Assembly (NCBI GenBank): GCA_964346645.1
Contig: CAYFVU010000007.1
Span: 4,244 to 68,243, forward strand
Direction of reading: 5' to 3'
Source: CAYFVU01 sp964346645
GTDB taxonomy: Bacteria > Spirochaetota > Spirochaetia > DSM-16054 > Sediminispirochaetaceae
Length of the DNA stretch: 64,000 nucleotides
Shown: piece after piece, positions 40,575 to 49,108 of the stretch
Position numbering within the stretch: position 1 is the first letter of the stretch
How the letters are laid out: each line of letters starts with the position of its first letter
Position numbers and translations under genes: made by a program
Notes under the pieces: model-generated
Database searches by the model: none
Seen by the model: the letters and a program-made list of their open reading frames with translations, nothing else
Told to the model about the DNA's origin: nothing

Positions 40575-40588
40575 GGATGTGAACATCC
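40575..40588. promoter_or_regulatory. 14-bp inverted repeat upstream of the DA1-like gene
   Basis: GGATGT-GA-ACATCC, 25 bp before the ATG at 40550. It would overlap or lie next to that gene's promoter (a weak TATCTT -10 box ends 6 nt before the ATG), so an operator is plausible. Confidence 0.4.
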
Positions 40589-40593
40589 GTGAC

Positions 40594-40626
40594 CTCGCCG
40601 GCGCAGCAATTCCTGTCGCCGGCGAG
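40594..40626. repeat. GC-rich stem-loop between the DA1-like gene and gdhA
   Basis: CTCGCCGGCG (40594-40603) pairs perfectly with CGCCGGCGAG (40617-40626) over a 13-nt loop. Neither end is followed by a T-run. It lies between divergent genes; function unknown. Confidence 0.6.
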
Positions 40627-40714
40627 AATCGCCTAATTGCTATCGCCGAGACTTCGGGGTTTTTTTCGACTTTCATATGTTATATAGTTGACACAAAGGA
40701 AAAAGGAGGAGTGT

Positions 40715-42076
40715 ATGCTGAAGTTTAGTACGGATGAAGTTCTACAGGAGGTCGAAAATCGAAACCCGAACCAGCCGGAGTTCCAGCAGGCGGTTACGGA
40801 GGTGTTTCGTTCGATCGAGAAGGTGCTCGACTCCTTCCCCTCCTACATCCACGAAAAGGTGTTGGAGCGGCTCGTGGAGCCCGAGCGCACGATCATTTTC
40901 CGTGTCCCGTGGATCGACGACGACAACAACTATCATGTAAACAGAGGTTTTCGCGTAGAGGCGAACAGCGCCCTCGGCCCATATAAGGGAGGCCTCCGGT
41001 TTCACCCCTCGGTAAATTTCAGCATCATGAAGTTCCTCGCCTTCGAACAGACCTTCAAGAATAGCCTCACCGGACTCAATCTCGGAGGAGCAAAAGGGGG
41101 AGCCGACTTCAATCCGAAGGGCAAGAGCGACCTCGAGGTGCAGCGTTTCTGCCAGAGCTTCATGAATGAGCTCTTCCGCCACATCGGAGAGAAGACCGAC
41201 GTGCCGGCCGGGGACATCGGCGTCGGCGGCAGAGAGATCGGCTACCTCTTCGGGCAGTACAAAAAGCTCAAGAACCAGTTCACCGGCTCTCTCACCGGAA
41301 AGGGCACCCATTGGGGAGGATCCTTTCTCAGGCCGGAGGCGACCGGTTACGGCCTCGTCTACTTCGCCGCCCGTATGTTGGAGACGAAGAACGAGACGCT
41401 CGAGGGAAAAGTCTGTGTGGTCTCCGGCTCCGGCAACGTGGCGCAGTTCACCGTAGAGAAGCTCAACGAACTCGGCGCGAAGGTAGTGGCGATGTCGGAT
41501 TCCGACGGCATGATCTTCGATGGAGACGGTATCGGGCAGGAGAAGCTCAACTTCGTGAAGGAGCTGAAGAACTTCCGCCGCGGACGCATGTCCGAGTACA
41601 AGGATGAGTTCCCTCACTGCGAGTACTACCCCAAATCCGAGGGAGGTGAGGTCCCCGAGTGGGAAATCAAGGCCGACTGCGCCTTTCCCTGTGCCACCCA
41701 GAACGAGATCAGCTCGAGGGATGCGCGAAAACTCATAGACAACGGAGTGCAGCTGGTGGCCGAGGGGGCGAACATGCCCACCGAAGAGAAGGGGGTCGAG
41801 CTCTTCATAGACGAGGGCATCCTCTACGGTCCCGCGAAGGCGGCCAACGCGGGCGGCGTAGCCGTATCGGGACTCGAGATGGCGCAGAACAGTGCGGGAA
41901 TCCCGTGGACAAAAGAGCGGGTCGACAATGAGCTCTACGGCATCATGACCAAGATCCACGACACCTGTCTCGAGTACTCCGAGCAGTACAGCGACAAGGG
42001 CAACTACGTGGACGGCGCGAACATCGCGGGCTTCCTCAAAGTTGCACAGGCGATGATGGACCAGGGATTCGTGTAG
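40715..42076 (+). CDS. gdhA: Glutamate dehydrogenase (hexameric, NADP-type)
   Basis: A 453-aa enzyme that interconverts 2-oxoglutarate plus ammonium and glutamate. The substrate domain holds GPYKGGLRFHPSVNFSIMKFLAFEQTFKNSL (2-oxoglutarate Lys), LNLGGAKGGADFNPKGKSD with the catalytic Lys, and VPAGDIGVGGREIGYLFGQY. The dinucleotide fold opens VCVVSGSGNVAQFTVEKL. The length and the PNQPEFQQAVTEVF start match the 450-aa GdhA class, usually NADPH-dependent and biosynthetic. AAGGAGG lies 6 nt before the ATG at 40715. Confidence 0.96.
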   Translation: MLKFSTDEVLQEVENRNPNQPEFQQAVTEVFRSIEKVLDSFPSYIHEKVLERLVEPERTIIFRVPWIDDDNNYHVNRGFRVEANSALGPYKGGLRFHPSVNFSIMKFLAFEQTFKNSLTGLNLGGAKGGADFNPKGKSDLEVQRFCQSFMNELFRHIGEKTDVPAGDIGVGGREIGYLFGQYKKLKNQFTGSLTGKGTHWGGSFLRPEATGYGLVYFAARMLETKNETLEGKVCVVSGSGNVAQFTVEKLNELGAKVVAMSDSDGMIFDGDGIGQEKLNFVKELKNFRRGRMSEYKDEFPHCEYYPKSEGGEVPEWEIKADCAFPCATQNEISSRDARKLIDNGVQLVAEGANMPTEEKGVELFIDEGILYGPAKAANAGGVAVSGLEMAQNSAGIPWTKERVDNELYGIMTKIHDTCLEYSEQYSDKGNYVDGANIAGFLKVAQAMMDQGFV

Positions 42077-42116
42077 CGGCTCTTTCGCGAAACATCGCAG
42101 GAATGTATGAAATGAG

Positions 42117-43664
42117 ATGAACAGGTATGATGTAATAGTTGTAGGAGCCGGCATCGCCGGCGAAGTGACCGCCGGCTATCTCGCCAAGGAGGGCAGGAGG
42201 GTTCTGCTTCTCGAGCAGAACCATCAGACCGGTGGCAATATGTCCGGCTTCCGCCGCAAGGGATTCTACTTCGACGGAGGAGACCAGTCCTTCGAGAGTC
42301 TCGGACTCGTCTTTCCCATCCTGCGGGAACTCGCCGGCTTCTCTCCCGGCGACTTCATCAAGGCCAAGTACCGAATGGTCTCGGAAGATTTCGACTTCTT
42401 CATCGAGAGCCCTGCGCACGTGGAGTGGGAGCTTCGCCGGGTCTTTCCCGATGAATCCGGAATTACCCCGCTCTTCAAGGAGATAAAGGAGGTCGAGCGC
42501 TTCTTAGAGGAGAACTACGATCCCTGGGACTTCCCCCTGCTGAACAGGCCGAGTCTCGGCCCGATGCTGAAGGCTGCGAAGTGGCTCCCCAAGCTCAAGA
42601 AGTGGTCTACCTTCAAGTATCGCGAGAAGGCTCTGGAGGCGATTCGACATCCGGGACTGCGAAATTGGCTCACCTATGTGGGTTACTATCGCATGCCCTA
42701 CCTCTTCTTCGCGGGGTTCTGGCACCTCTGGTCAAATGACTACTGGTATCCGAAGGGCGGCATGCAGGCGATGCACGACCGGCTCGCGGAGGCTTATACG
42801 CATTACGGAGGGGATCTGCGGCTAAACACGATGGTCGACTCAATCGATACCGACTCCTCGGGAAAGCGGGTGAAGGGGGTGACCAGCTCGGCGGGCGAGC
42901 GTTTCGAGGCGGACAGGGTCGTCTATGCGGGTGATTACAAGCGGCTCATCGACGAGATCCTCGGACCTGAGTACTTTCCAAAGAGAGTCGTAAAGAAGCT
43001 GACCGAGGCCCGTCTGACCGAGGGGCTGGTTTCCGTCTATTTGGGGCTAGACATGAGCGACGGAGAGCTCGGCGGAGTGTTGAAGCACTCGCAGCACCCC
43101 TTCTACTTTCCGAACTACGATGTGATCTTCCCCGACGAGAGCTCGCCTGCGGACGTGCATCGGCACATGTGGGTTGCTCTCAACCACTTCGGCGAGGAGA
43201 GCCCTGCGGCCCCGGCGGGAAAGTCAGCACTTACCGTACAGACCTTCAGCTCGTTCCGCTGGGAGAACTACTGGAGAAACGGCGGGAGTGCCGACAGACG
43301 GAGCACGGAGTACCGGGAGTTCAAACAGAAGGTCGGGATGGAGCTGGTCGAACTCGCCGAGAATCTGGTGCCCGGTCTGCGGGACCGCATCGAGTTCATG
43401 GACGTCGGCACCCCTCTATCGTTGAAGCGTTTTACCCGCAACACCGAGGGCTCGAGCGGCGGCTGGTGCTACGACGACCAGGTCTCGCCCGTGTGGCGCT
43501 TGCCCTGGCTGAACCGCATCAAGACGCCGGTCGGGGGGCTCTACACGGCGGGGCACTACTCTCTGTGGCCCGGCGGCGTGATCTCGGCGGCCCTCTGCGG
43601 TCGCATGACTGCGAACATGGTGATGAACCGGTTTCCGCTCGCCCCCATGGAGAAGCCCCAATAG
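42117..43664 (+). CDS. FAD-dependent oxidoreductase, phytoene-desaturase (CrtI) like
   Basis: A 515-aa flavoprotein. The ADP-binding fold opens YDVIVVGAGIAGEVTAGYLAKEGRRVLLLEQ, and the CrtI-type second block is GGNMSGFRRKGFYFDGGDQSFESLG. The C-terminal FAD motif is TPVGGLYTAGHYSLWPGGVISAALCGRM. Members desaturate or isomerise carotenoids, retinoids and related polyprenoids, but many bacterial homologues are uncharacterised. No carotenoid gene is adjacent, so the substrate is open. It lies 40 nt after gdhA and may be co-transcribed. A tandem duplication sits on its stop codon. Confidence 0.85.
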   Translation: MNRYDVIVVGAGIAGEVTAGYLAKEGRRVLLLEQNHQTGGNMSGFRRKGFYFDGGDQSFESLGLVFPILRELAGFSPGDFIKAKYRMVSEDFDFFIESPAHVEWELRRVFPDESGITPLFKEIKEVERFLEENYDPWDFPLLNRPSLGPMLKAAKWLPKLKKWSTFKYREKALEAIRHPGLRNWLTYVGYYRMPYLFFAGFWHLWSNDYWYPKGGMQAMHDRLAEAYTHYGGDLRLNTMVDSIDTDSSGKRVKGVTSSAGERFEADRVVYAGDYKRLIDEILGPEYFPKRVVKKLTEARLTEGLVSVYLGLDMSDGELGGVLKHSQHPFYFPNYDVIFPDESSPADVHRHMWVALNHFGEESPAAPAGKSALTVQTFSSFRWENYWRNGGSADRRSTEYREFKQKVGMELVELAENLVPGLRDRIEFMDVGTPLSLKRFTRNTEGSSGGWCYDDQVSPVWRLPWLNRIKTPVGGLYTAGHYSLWPGGVISAALCGRMTANMVMNRFPLAPMEKPQ

Positions 43665-43677
43665 AGAAGTCCCAATA
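43650..43677 (+). repeat. 14-bp imperfect tandem duplication over the CrtI-like stop codon
   Basis: GAGAAGCCCCAATA (43650-43663) is followed directly by GAGAAGTCCCAATA (43664-43677), one base different. The boundary cuts the TAG stop at 43662-43664. Confidence 0.85.
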
Positions 43678-43684
43678 GAGTCGG

Positions 43685-45253
43685 CTATTTCTCCGAAGCC
43701 TTCCGCAGGCGGTCGTTGATGGCATGGCCGAGACCCCGGTCCGGCGCCCTCTGCGCGACGATGAGCTCGACGCCCGTGCGGTCGAGCAGCTGCATCGCGT
43801 GGTAGAGCTTGACCGCCGCCTCCCTCAGATCTCCACCCGGGCTCAGAACGGTCGATGGTCCCCTGCATCCCTCGCAGCTATCGCTGAAGAGCAGCTTCGC
43901 CACTCTCTCGTTCCCGCGATACTCCTCTATCGAGTCGACCAGTCTGAGGGGTGTCACCGGCGCATAGTGGTCGGGCAGAAGCCCCGGGCTATCCTCTCCT
44001 ACGCCTGCGGCATCTGTTCCGTGTGCGCCGGCGGCGCCTTCCCCGGCCGAACCCGCGGCGCCGGAGACAGGCTCGGGATAAAGGATGAGGCCGATGAGGG
44101 ACTCGATTTCCTCTGGAGCGAGGCCGCCGGCACGCAGCAGTCGGGGCGGGTCATCGATAAGAGACAGCACGGTCGACTCGACGCCGACTCTGCAGGTCCC
44201 ACCGTCGATCAGCACCTCGAAGGTCCCTTCGAGCTGATTCAGCACGTGGGCGGCCGTGGTGGGACTCGTGCGGCCGAAGAGATTTGCGCTTGGCGCCGCG
44301 ACGGGAAGTCCGGCCTTAGCAATGAGTCCGAGGGCCAGCGGATGGGAGGGCATGCGCACCGCCACACTCCTCTTTCCGGCGGTTACGATGTCTGGGACCG
44401 AATCGTCCTTCGGCAGAACGAGAGTAAGCGGACCGGGCCAGAACTTATCCATGAGTCTTCGGGCCTTCTCCGGCAGCTCGGGCACGAGACTCTCGACCTG
44501 ACTCGGCTCCGAGACGTGCACGATGAGCGGATCGTAGAGGGGGCGCTGCTTAGCCTCGAATATGCGGGCGACCGCCTCGGGATTCCGGGCATCCGCACCG
44601 ATGCCGTAGACCGTTTCGGTGGGAAAGACGGCAAGGCCGCCCCTCTTCAGAGCATCCGCGCCGGTATCGGTGATCTCCTCGAAGTACTGCAGTGGGCGGG
44701 GATGGGCCTCTATCCATTCACAGGCCTCGGCGAGATTGTGAAAGACCGGCACGGATTCGGGCAGTTCGTCGAGATGTCTCGTCCCATGGCCGGTGAGTAC
44801 ATACAATCCGAAGGCACCGGCCTCCTCGGCAGTCTGCGGGTCCGTAGGATGGTCGCCGACCATAAACGAGGAGCCGAGGTCGATGGAGTAGTCTGCCGAA
44901 GCCTTCCGGAGAAAGTGCGGTGAGGGCTTTCTGCAGCCGCAGAGATCGGATTCGCTGTGGGGACAGATGTACCACTCGCGAATATGGATTCCCTCCTCTT
45001 CCAATATTCGGTTGAGGGCAGCGTTTACCTCATCGACCTGGCTGCGGGTAATCGCACCCCGGGCGATACCGACTTGGTTGGAGACGACGAAGAGCTCGTA
45101 GAGCCTGCTCATTTTCTTGAGGGCAGAGATTACTCCGGGAATTATCAAGAGGGAGTTCGGGTCGCCGAGATTGCCGACATCCTCGTTTATCGTACCGTCT
45201 CTGTCGAGAAAGAGCGCCGCTTTTTTCACCTCGCTCTCCTTTTGTTCCGTCAT
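43685..45253 (-). CDS. Fusion of GmhB-type HAD phosphatase and Sua5/TsaC threonylcarbamoyl-AMP synthase
   Basis: A 522-aa cytosolic protein made of two enzymes that are normally separate. Residues 1-185 form a histidinol-phosphatase/heptose-bisphosphatase-like HAD domain: nucleophile DRDGT (Asp17, Asp19), VVSNQVGIARG, zinc loop CPHSESDLCGC (Cys97, His99, Cys105, Cys107) and FMVGDHPTD. From about 193 to 390 is YrdC: GGLAVFPTETVYGIGADA, EAKQRPLYDPLIVHV, APSANLFGRTSPTTAAHVL. A Gly/Ala-rich linker (about 400-425) leads to the small C-terminal Sua5 domain ending near LGHAIN. The YrdC part makes the tRNA t6A precursor from threonine, bicarbonate and ATP. No stop or frame change separates the halves. 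Confidence 0.9.
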   Translation of the reverse strand: MTEQKESEVKKAALFLDRDGTINEDVGNLGDPNSLLIIPGVISALKKMSRLYELFVVSNQVGIARGAITRSQVDEVNAALNRILEEEGIHIREWYICPHSESDLCGCRKPSPHFLRKASADYSIDLGSSFMVGDHPTDPQTAEEAGAFGLYVLTGHGTRHLDELPESVPVFHNLAEACEWIEAHPRPLQYFEEITDTGADALKRGGLAVFPTETVYGIGADARNPEAVARIFEAKQRPLYDPLIVHVSEPSQVESLVPELPEKARRLMDKFWPGPLTLVLPKDDSVPDIVTAGKRSVAVRMPSHPLALGLIAKAGLPVAAPSANLFGRTSPTTAAHVLNQLEGTFEVLIDGGTCRVGVESTVLSLIDDPPRLLRAGGLAPEEIESLIGLILYPEPVSGAAGSAGEGAAGAHGTDAAGVGEDSPGLLPDHYAPVTPLRLVDSIEEYRGNERVAKLLFSDSCEGCRGPSTVLSPGGDLREAAVKLYHAMQLLDRTGVELIVAQRAPDRGLGHAINDRLRKASEK

Positions 45254-45361
45254 GATTTTGTGCGCGGGTACCTGTAGTATAGACTTTCTAGAAAAAAAGC
45301 AAAAGTAAGAAACCGATTGATATACGTTGGAAATCGTCCTATAGTCTAGAGGAGAAGCCCG

Positions 45362-46945
45362 ATGTTTGGAAAGAAAAATAAGATCGAAACGCTGCTAAAG
45401 GAAAACGACCACAACTCGGTGGAAGCTCTCGAAAGATTTATTTCGAAACGAGCCGAACCCATGCTCGGGCTCTGCTTCTTTGCCCTCAAGGCGGGGCACA
45501 AGAAGGAGTTTCCCTGCAGGGAGTTTCTGCAGAAGCTCTACGCAGAGGCGACCACCATGGAGGAGCTGGTAGACAGCTACGGGGCCCAACGGAATCAGCA
45601 CTGGTTCACCTTTCGCGAGACCGTCGCTGCGCAAAAACTCTTCTCCTCGGTAAATTACAATTTGCTCCACATAAGCGATGCGTCGCAGCGCTACAAACTC
45701 CTCGACATTCGGGCCGATTTCGCATCCGACACCGACAAGATCCTCAAGAAGCTCAAGAAGGCGGTCCGAGTGACCAGCAAAAACATCACTCAGCAGGCCA
45801 TGAGAATTGGGATCATCGATGGGCCCGTTTCCACCACCTTCGAGAGATGTGAAGAAGTGCCGATCTCGGTTCAACTGCCTTCGGACCGGCGGGTGCGGCA
45901 CGTGTACAAGGTCGGCGAGACGGTGGTGTATCTCTCTACCCAGTTTCTCAACCTCTCCGAAGATCGTCAGGTCCATGAGATCATGAAGCCGCGCGAGGGC
46001 TGCGACTACGAGGATCTCATCCCCGAGGTCATAGACGAGGAGAAGTGCCGTCTCGCGGAGGTCGGATTTCACAACCTGCAGTCCCTCTACGACACCTACA
46101 TATTCGAATCGGATATCGAGAGCCAGAACAGGAACCTCTCGTATCTTCGTGGCCACATCAGCATCATCTACCACCTCCTCGAGATAGGCACGGCCCTGCT
46201 CCACTACTACGTGCGTCACATGAGCAAGCTGAGCAGAAACACTTCGGAGCAGGTCAAGTTCCCCCTCTCGACGAAGGAGCTGCTCTCCACCGTCTTCGAG
46301 TACCTCTTCTTCTACGCGCGGCTCTACATGGATTCGGCGAACCATCTCTGCAAGACCATGATCAAGAGTTACTCGGAGGAGAAGAGCATAACCGTCACCA
46401 TTCCGAATTACCGTGGGTTCCACGTGCGGCCGTCGACTCTCATCTCCAAGATTGTCGCGCACTACGGCAGCACGGTGACCATGTACCTCAACGAAAAGGA
46501 GTACAACGCCGGAGCACCCCTCGATCTCTTCCGCGCGAACGAGGAGATAAACGCGATGAAGCGACGCTTTATTGCCGACGTCCTCTCCAAGAAGACCGAG
46601 CTCCAACGGCCGGTCCCCGAAGACTGGGAGAAGCGAAGGCGCGAGCTGCAGATGCTCTTTTTGGAGATGATGAACAACGACGAGATCATGCTCTACGACA
46701 TCGATCTGCCTTTCGAGGATCTCGAGCCTCTCGAGGGAGAGACGATGGCGGATCTCGCGAGCCGCTACATAAAGCACTTTCTCTCGCTCGCGAAGATAGA
46801 CGTGAACAGCGAACTCTCCGTCGTCTTCGAAGGCGATAACCGTGCGTTGAACGACCTCAAACTCCTCGCCGAACACGGCTACGGCGAGGACAAGTACGGG
46901 AACAACACTGAGCTTCCCGAAGAGCTCTCCTACCTCCGGCGCTGA
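45362..46945 (+). CDS. Large cytosolic protein with embedded HPr-like phosphocarrier domain
   Basis: A 527-aa protein with no signal or membrane segment. Most of it (residues 1-340) is helical and unrecognised. An HPr-type fold follows at about 344-430: SITVTIPNYRGFHVRPSTLISKIVAHYGSTVTMYL. The GFHVRPS block corresponds to GLHARPA of HPr, so His354 is the equivalent of the phosphorylated His15. There is no seryl-kinase type Ser46 site that I can identify. The tail is acidic. HPr inside a large protein suggests a PTS-linked regulator rather than a sugar-transport shuttle. GAGGAG is 7 nt before the ATG. Confidence 0.75.
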   Translation: MFGKKNKIETLLKENDHNSVEALERFISKRAEPMLGLCFFALKAGHKKEFPCREFLQKLYAEATTMEELVDSYGAQRNQHWFTFRETVAAQKLFSSVNYNLLHISDASQRYKLLDIRADFASDTDKILKKLKKAVRVTSKNITQQAMRIGIIDGPVSTTFERCEEVPISVQLPSDRRVRHVYKVGETVVYLSTQFLNLSEDRQVHEIMKPREGCDYEDLIPEVIDEEKCRLAEVGFHNLQSLYDTYIFESDIESQNRNLSYLRGHISIIYHLLEIGTALLHYYVRHMSKLSRNTSEQVKFPLSTKELLSTVFEYLFFYARLYMDSANHLCKTMIKSYSEEKSITVTIPNYRGFHVRPSTLISKIVAHYGSTVTMYLNEKEYNAGAPLDLFRANEEINAMKRRFIADVLSKKTELQRPVPEDWEKRRRELQMLFLEMMNNDEIMLYDIDLPFEDLEPLEGETMADLASRYIKHFLSLAKIDVNSELSVVFEGDNRALNDLKLLAEHGYGEDKYGNNTELPEELSYLRR

Positions 46946-47023
46946 CCCCGTCTCCGCACTACCCCCTCCGCCGGTATTGACGGTATGCGCAGTGCCCTCA
47001 GGTGGGTGTTGCGGTAAGACATT

Positions 47024-48943
47024 TCAGCTGGTCACCACCTTTTCCGGATCTACGAAGGGGCCCTCTATCCCCTTCACGAGGTAGTCCATCGATATGATCT
47101 GATCGTAGTCGAGGCTCTGGTCCCGCGACACCTGCAGGGTGCCGTTTCGGTCCTCGATAGGACCGGTGAAGGGGGAGAACTCGCCGGCCTGCATGAGGCT
47201 CTTCATGCCTTCGACGAGTCGCCGGGTCTCGGGCGGGACATGATCCTCGTCGATCGAGAGGTTGAGGATGCCGTTGCGAATGCCGCCCCAGTAGGTGAGG
47301 AAGCGGGCGTGCTCTCCGGAGATCGAGTCGAAGTCCTTCAGGTTGCCGGCAAGAATGTTCTCCAGTACATCCCGGTAGAACTCTCTCCAGTCGTAGATCA
47401 GCGTCGCATAGCGGGTAAAGGTCCCATTCTTATAGGCGTACAGCCCGTACTGCTGATGCTCGCTCTCGTATGGTGGCAGGATGTTGTGGAAGAAGAGCTC
47501 GTCGTCGGGACCGAGGCCGTCGGGAAGGTTGCTCGGATCGAAGCGGTCGTCGCTCCAGTGGTCGTTCCAGGAGAGTTTTATGCGCGTCTGATGGTTCACG
47601 CCGCGGGCGCCGAGGGTAAAGGCGTTGATCGAGGCGAAGGCATAGGCGCTGTAGTTCGAAATGACGAAGCCTATGGGTCTGTTCTTGCAGAGCGAGCCGG
47701 CGATCATGCCGGAGAGGTAGTGCACCTCATGGGTACGGGGGGAGTAGGTACGCACGTGGACGCCGCTCTTTTCCCTGCTCGCCACGAAAAAGCGCACGTT
47801 CGGGTACTCTATTGCGATCTTCCGGGTTTCTTCGTAGAGAATCGCCGCGGTGGAGAACACCACGTCGGTGCTCTTCGCCGCCTTTCGGATGACGGGGGCG
47901 AAACTCTCCGGCCTTCCATCGGTCCAATACACCTCGGTATGAATCCGATCCTCCATATACTCTTCGAGATATTCACGGGCTATCTCGTGATCCCTCGTCC
48001 ATGCGGAGATGGCCGAGCTACCGTAGTGGACGAAAGCCACCCGAAGTGCCTTGGCTCCCGGACGGAATAACTGTCCGAGAGTGCCCATGAGTGAGGGGCT
48101 CGGCTGTCTGAGGGGCTCAGTGGTGACTCCTACTTCCCCGTTCTCGAGTCTGAGCTCCTTGATCACCTCTTCGACACTGCGGCGGCTCTTCTCGTCGTCG
48201 AAATCGTCGGGAAAGCCGGCGATCTCGATGTATCTGAGAAAAGCCTCTCCGGTAGTGAAGGAGAGCTTCTTTCCCCCGAACGATTTGTAGAGATCGCGGA
48301 ACGGCAGATAGACGTTGTTGTAGAAGTGGCGGTAGAACTCCTTGTCAGCCTCGGGATCGCCGTAGTGGTTGCGGATGTGCTCGAGGAGCTTCTCGTAACC
48401 ATCGGGCTCTCGGATCCAGATGGAGCTGATACCGGTCTCCTCCTTGAAGGGAAGAAAACGGTAGTAGGTGGCGACGGCCGGATCGTCGCTGTCCCGGCGG
48501 GGCAGGAGACGGGTGACCTTCGCCTCTATTTGATACGATCCGAGGTATTTCAGCACGCTCACGCGTTTGTTGCCTTCGACGACCCAGTACCAGTTGAGGT
48601 ATTCGCGTAGCTCTACCGGATCGACGATGCCCTCGCCGAGTTGATGAGCATAGACCCTCTCCCACTTGGTAGAGAACTCGCTCGGACTCTTCGGCAGCGG
48701 CAGGAATCTCCGGGCAAAGGAGCGCGCCCTGCTGTGGCTGACCGTGCCGACGATCTTGTGCAGCGGCACGTTTTCGATACCCACGTACTTCTCCCCGGCG
48801 AGAGGTGTGTGCTCGAGCACGCCTTCGAGCGAGGGCAGAAATCCGCTGCGCCCCTGGCTCACCTCCTTGGCATACCGGGCCCTTCCCCTGCGCCGTGCCT
48901 CTGCGTACTCTTCTTTTGCTTCCGCTACGTGCTTGTCGAGCAA
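47024..48943 (-). CDS. Cytosolic fusion of ParB-like N-terminal domain and BMP (PnrA/Med) ligand-binding domain
   Basis: A 639-aa protein without signal peptide or lipobox. The N-terminal part has IENVPLHKIVGTVSHSRARSFARRFLPLPKSPSEF then LNWYWVVEGNKRVSVLKYLGSYQIEAKV, the look of ParB/sulfiredoxin-like domains. A helical middle region follows. From about residue 300 it is a BMP-type periplasmic-binding fold (LRVAFVHYGSSAISAWTRDHEIAREYL, TDVVFSTAAILYEETRKIAIEYPNVRFFVAS, HYLSGMIAGSLCKNRPIGFV). BMP domains normally bind nucleosides outside the cell; here the protein must be intracellular, so it is likely a ligand sensor. The start is TTG at 48943 with AAGGAG upstream. Confidence 0.8.
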   Translation of the reverse strand: MLDKHVAEAKEEYAEARRRGRARYAKEVSQGRSGFLPSLEGVLEHTPLAGEKYVGIENVPLHKIVGTVSHSRARSFARRFLPLPKSPSEFSTKWERVYAHQLGEGIVDPVELREYLNWYWVVEGNKRVSVLKYLGSYQIEAKVTRLLPRRDSDDPAVATYYRFLPFKEETGISSIWIREPDGYEKLLEHIRNHYGDPEADKEFYRHFYNNVYLPFRDLYKSFGGKKLSFTTGEAFLRYIEIAGFPDDFDDEKSRRSVEEVIKELRLENGEVGVTTEPLRQPSPSLMGTLGQLFRPGAKALRVAFVHYGSSAISAWTRDHEIAREYLEEYMEDRIHTEVYWTDGRPESFAPVIRKAAKSTDVVFSTAAILYEETRKIAIEYPNVRFFVASREKSGVHVRTYSPRTHEVHYLSGMIAGSLCKNRPIGFVISNYSAYAFASINAFTLGARGVNHQTRIKLSWNDHWSDDRFDPSNLPDGLGPDDELFFHNILPPYESEHQQYGLYAYKNGTFTRYATLIYDWREFYRDVLENILAGNLKDFDSISGEHARFLTYWGGIRNGILNLSIDEDHVPPETRRLVEGMKSLMQAGEFSPFTGPIEDRNGTLQVSRDQSLDYDQIISMDYLVKGIEGPFVDPEKVVTS

Positions 48944-49108
48944 CGCTCTCTCCTTCGTTTTCTACTACACAGACTAAAGGGATGGGGGGAGAAAGACAAG
49001 AATGAAAACTTCATTTCGAAATACACCCGCCAACGATATCCGGCTGAGTTGACGACGGATATGCTTTCCCCTATGCTTAATACTCGTGTAACAAATCGAG
49101 GAGTTGGC

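Noticed and set aside
40644..40668. Small hairpin CCGA-TCGG followed by a T-run, read as an intrinsic terminator
   Set aside because: The stem is only 4-5 bp and it lies between divergent genes where no transcript should end. An attenuator is possible but unsupported.
47024..48943. Nucleoside ABC transporter binding protein
   Set aside because: No signal peptide, no lipobox and no permease genes nearby. The N-terminal ParB-like domain does not fit an exported protein.
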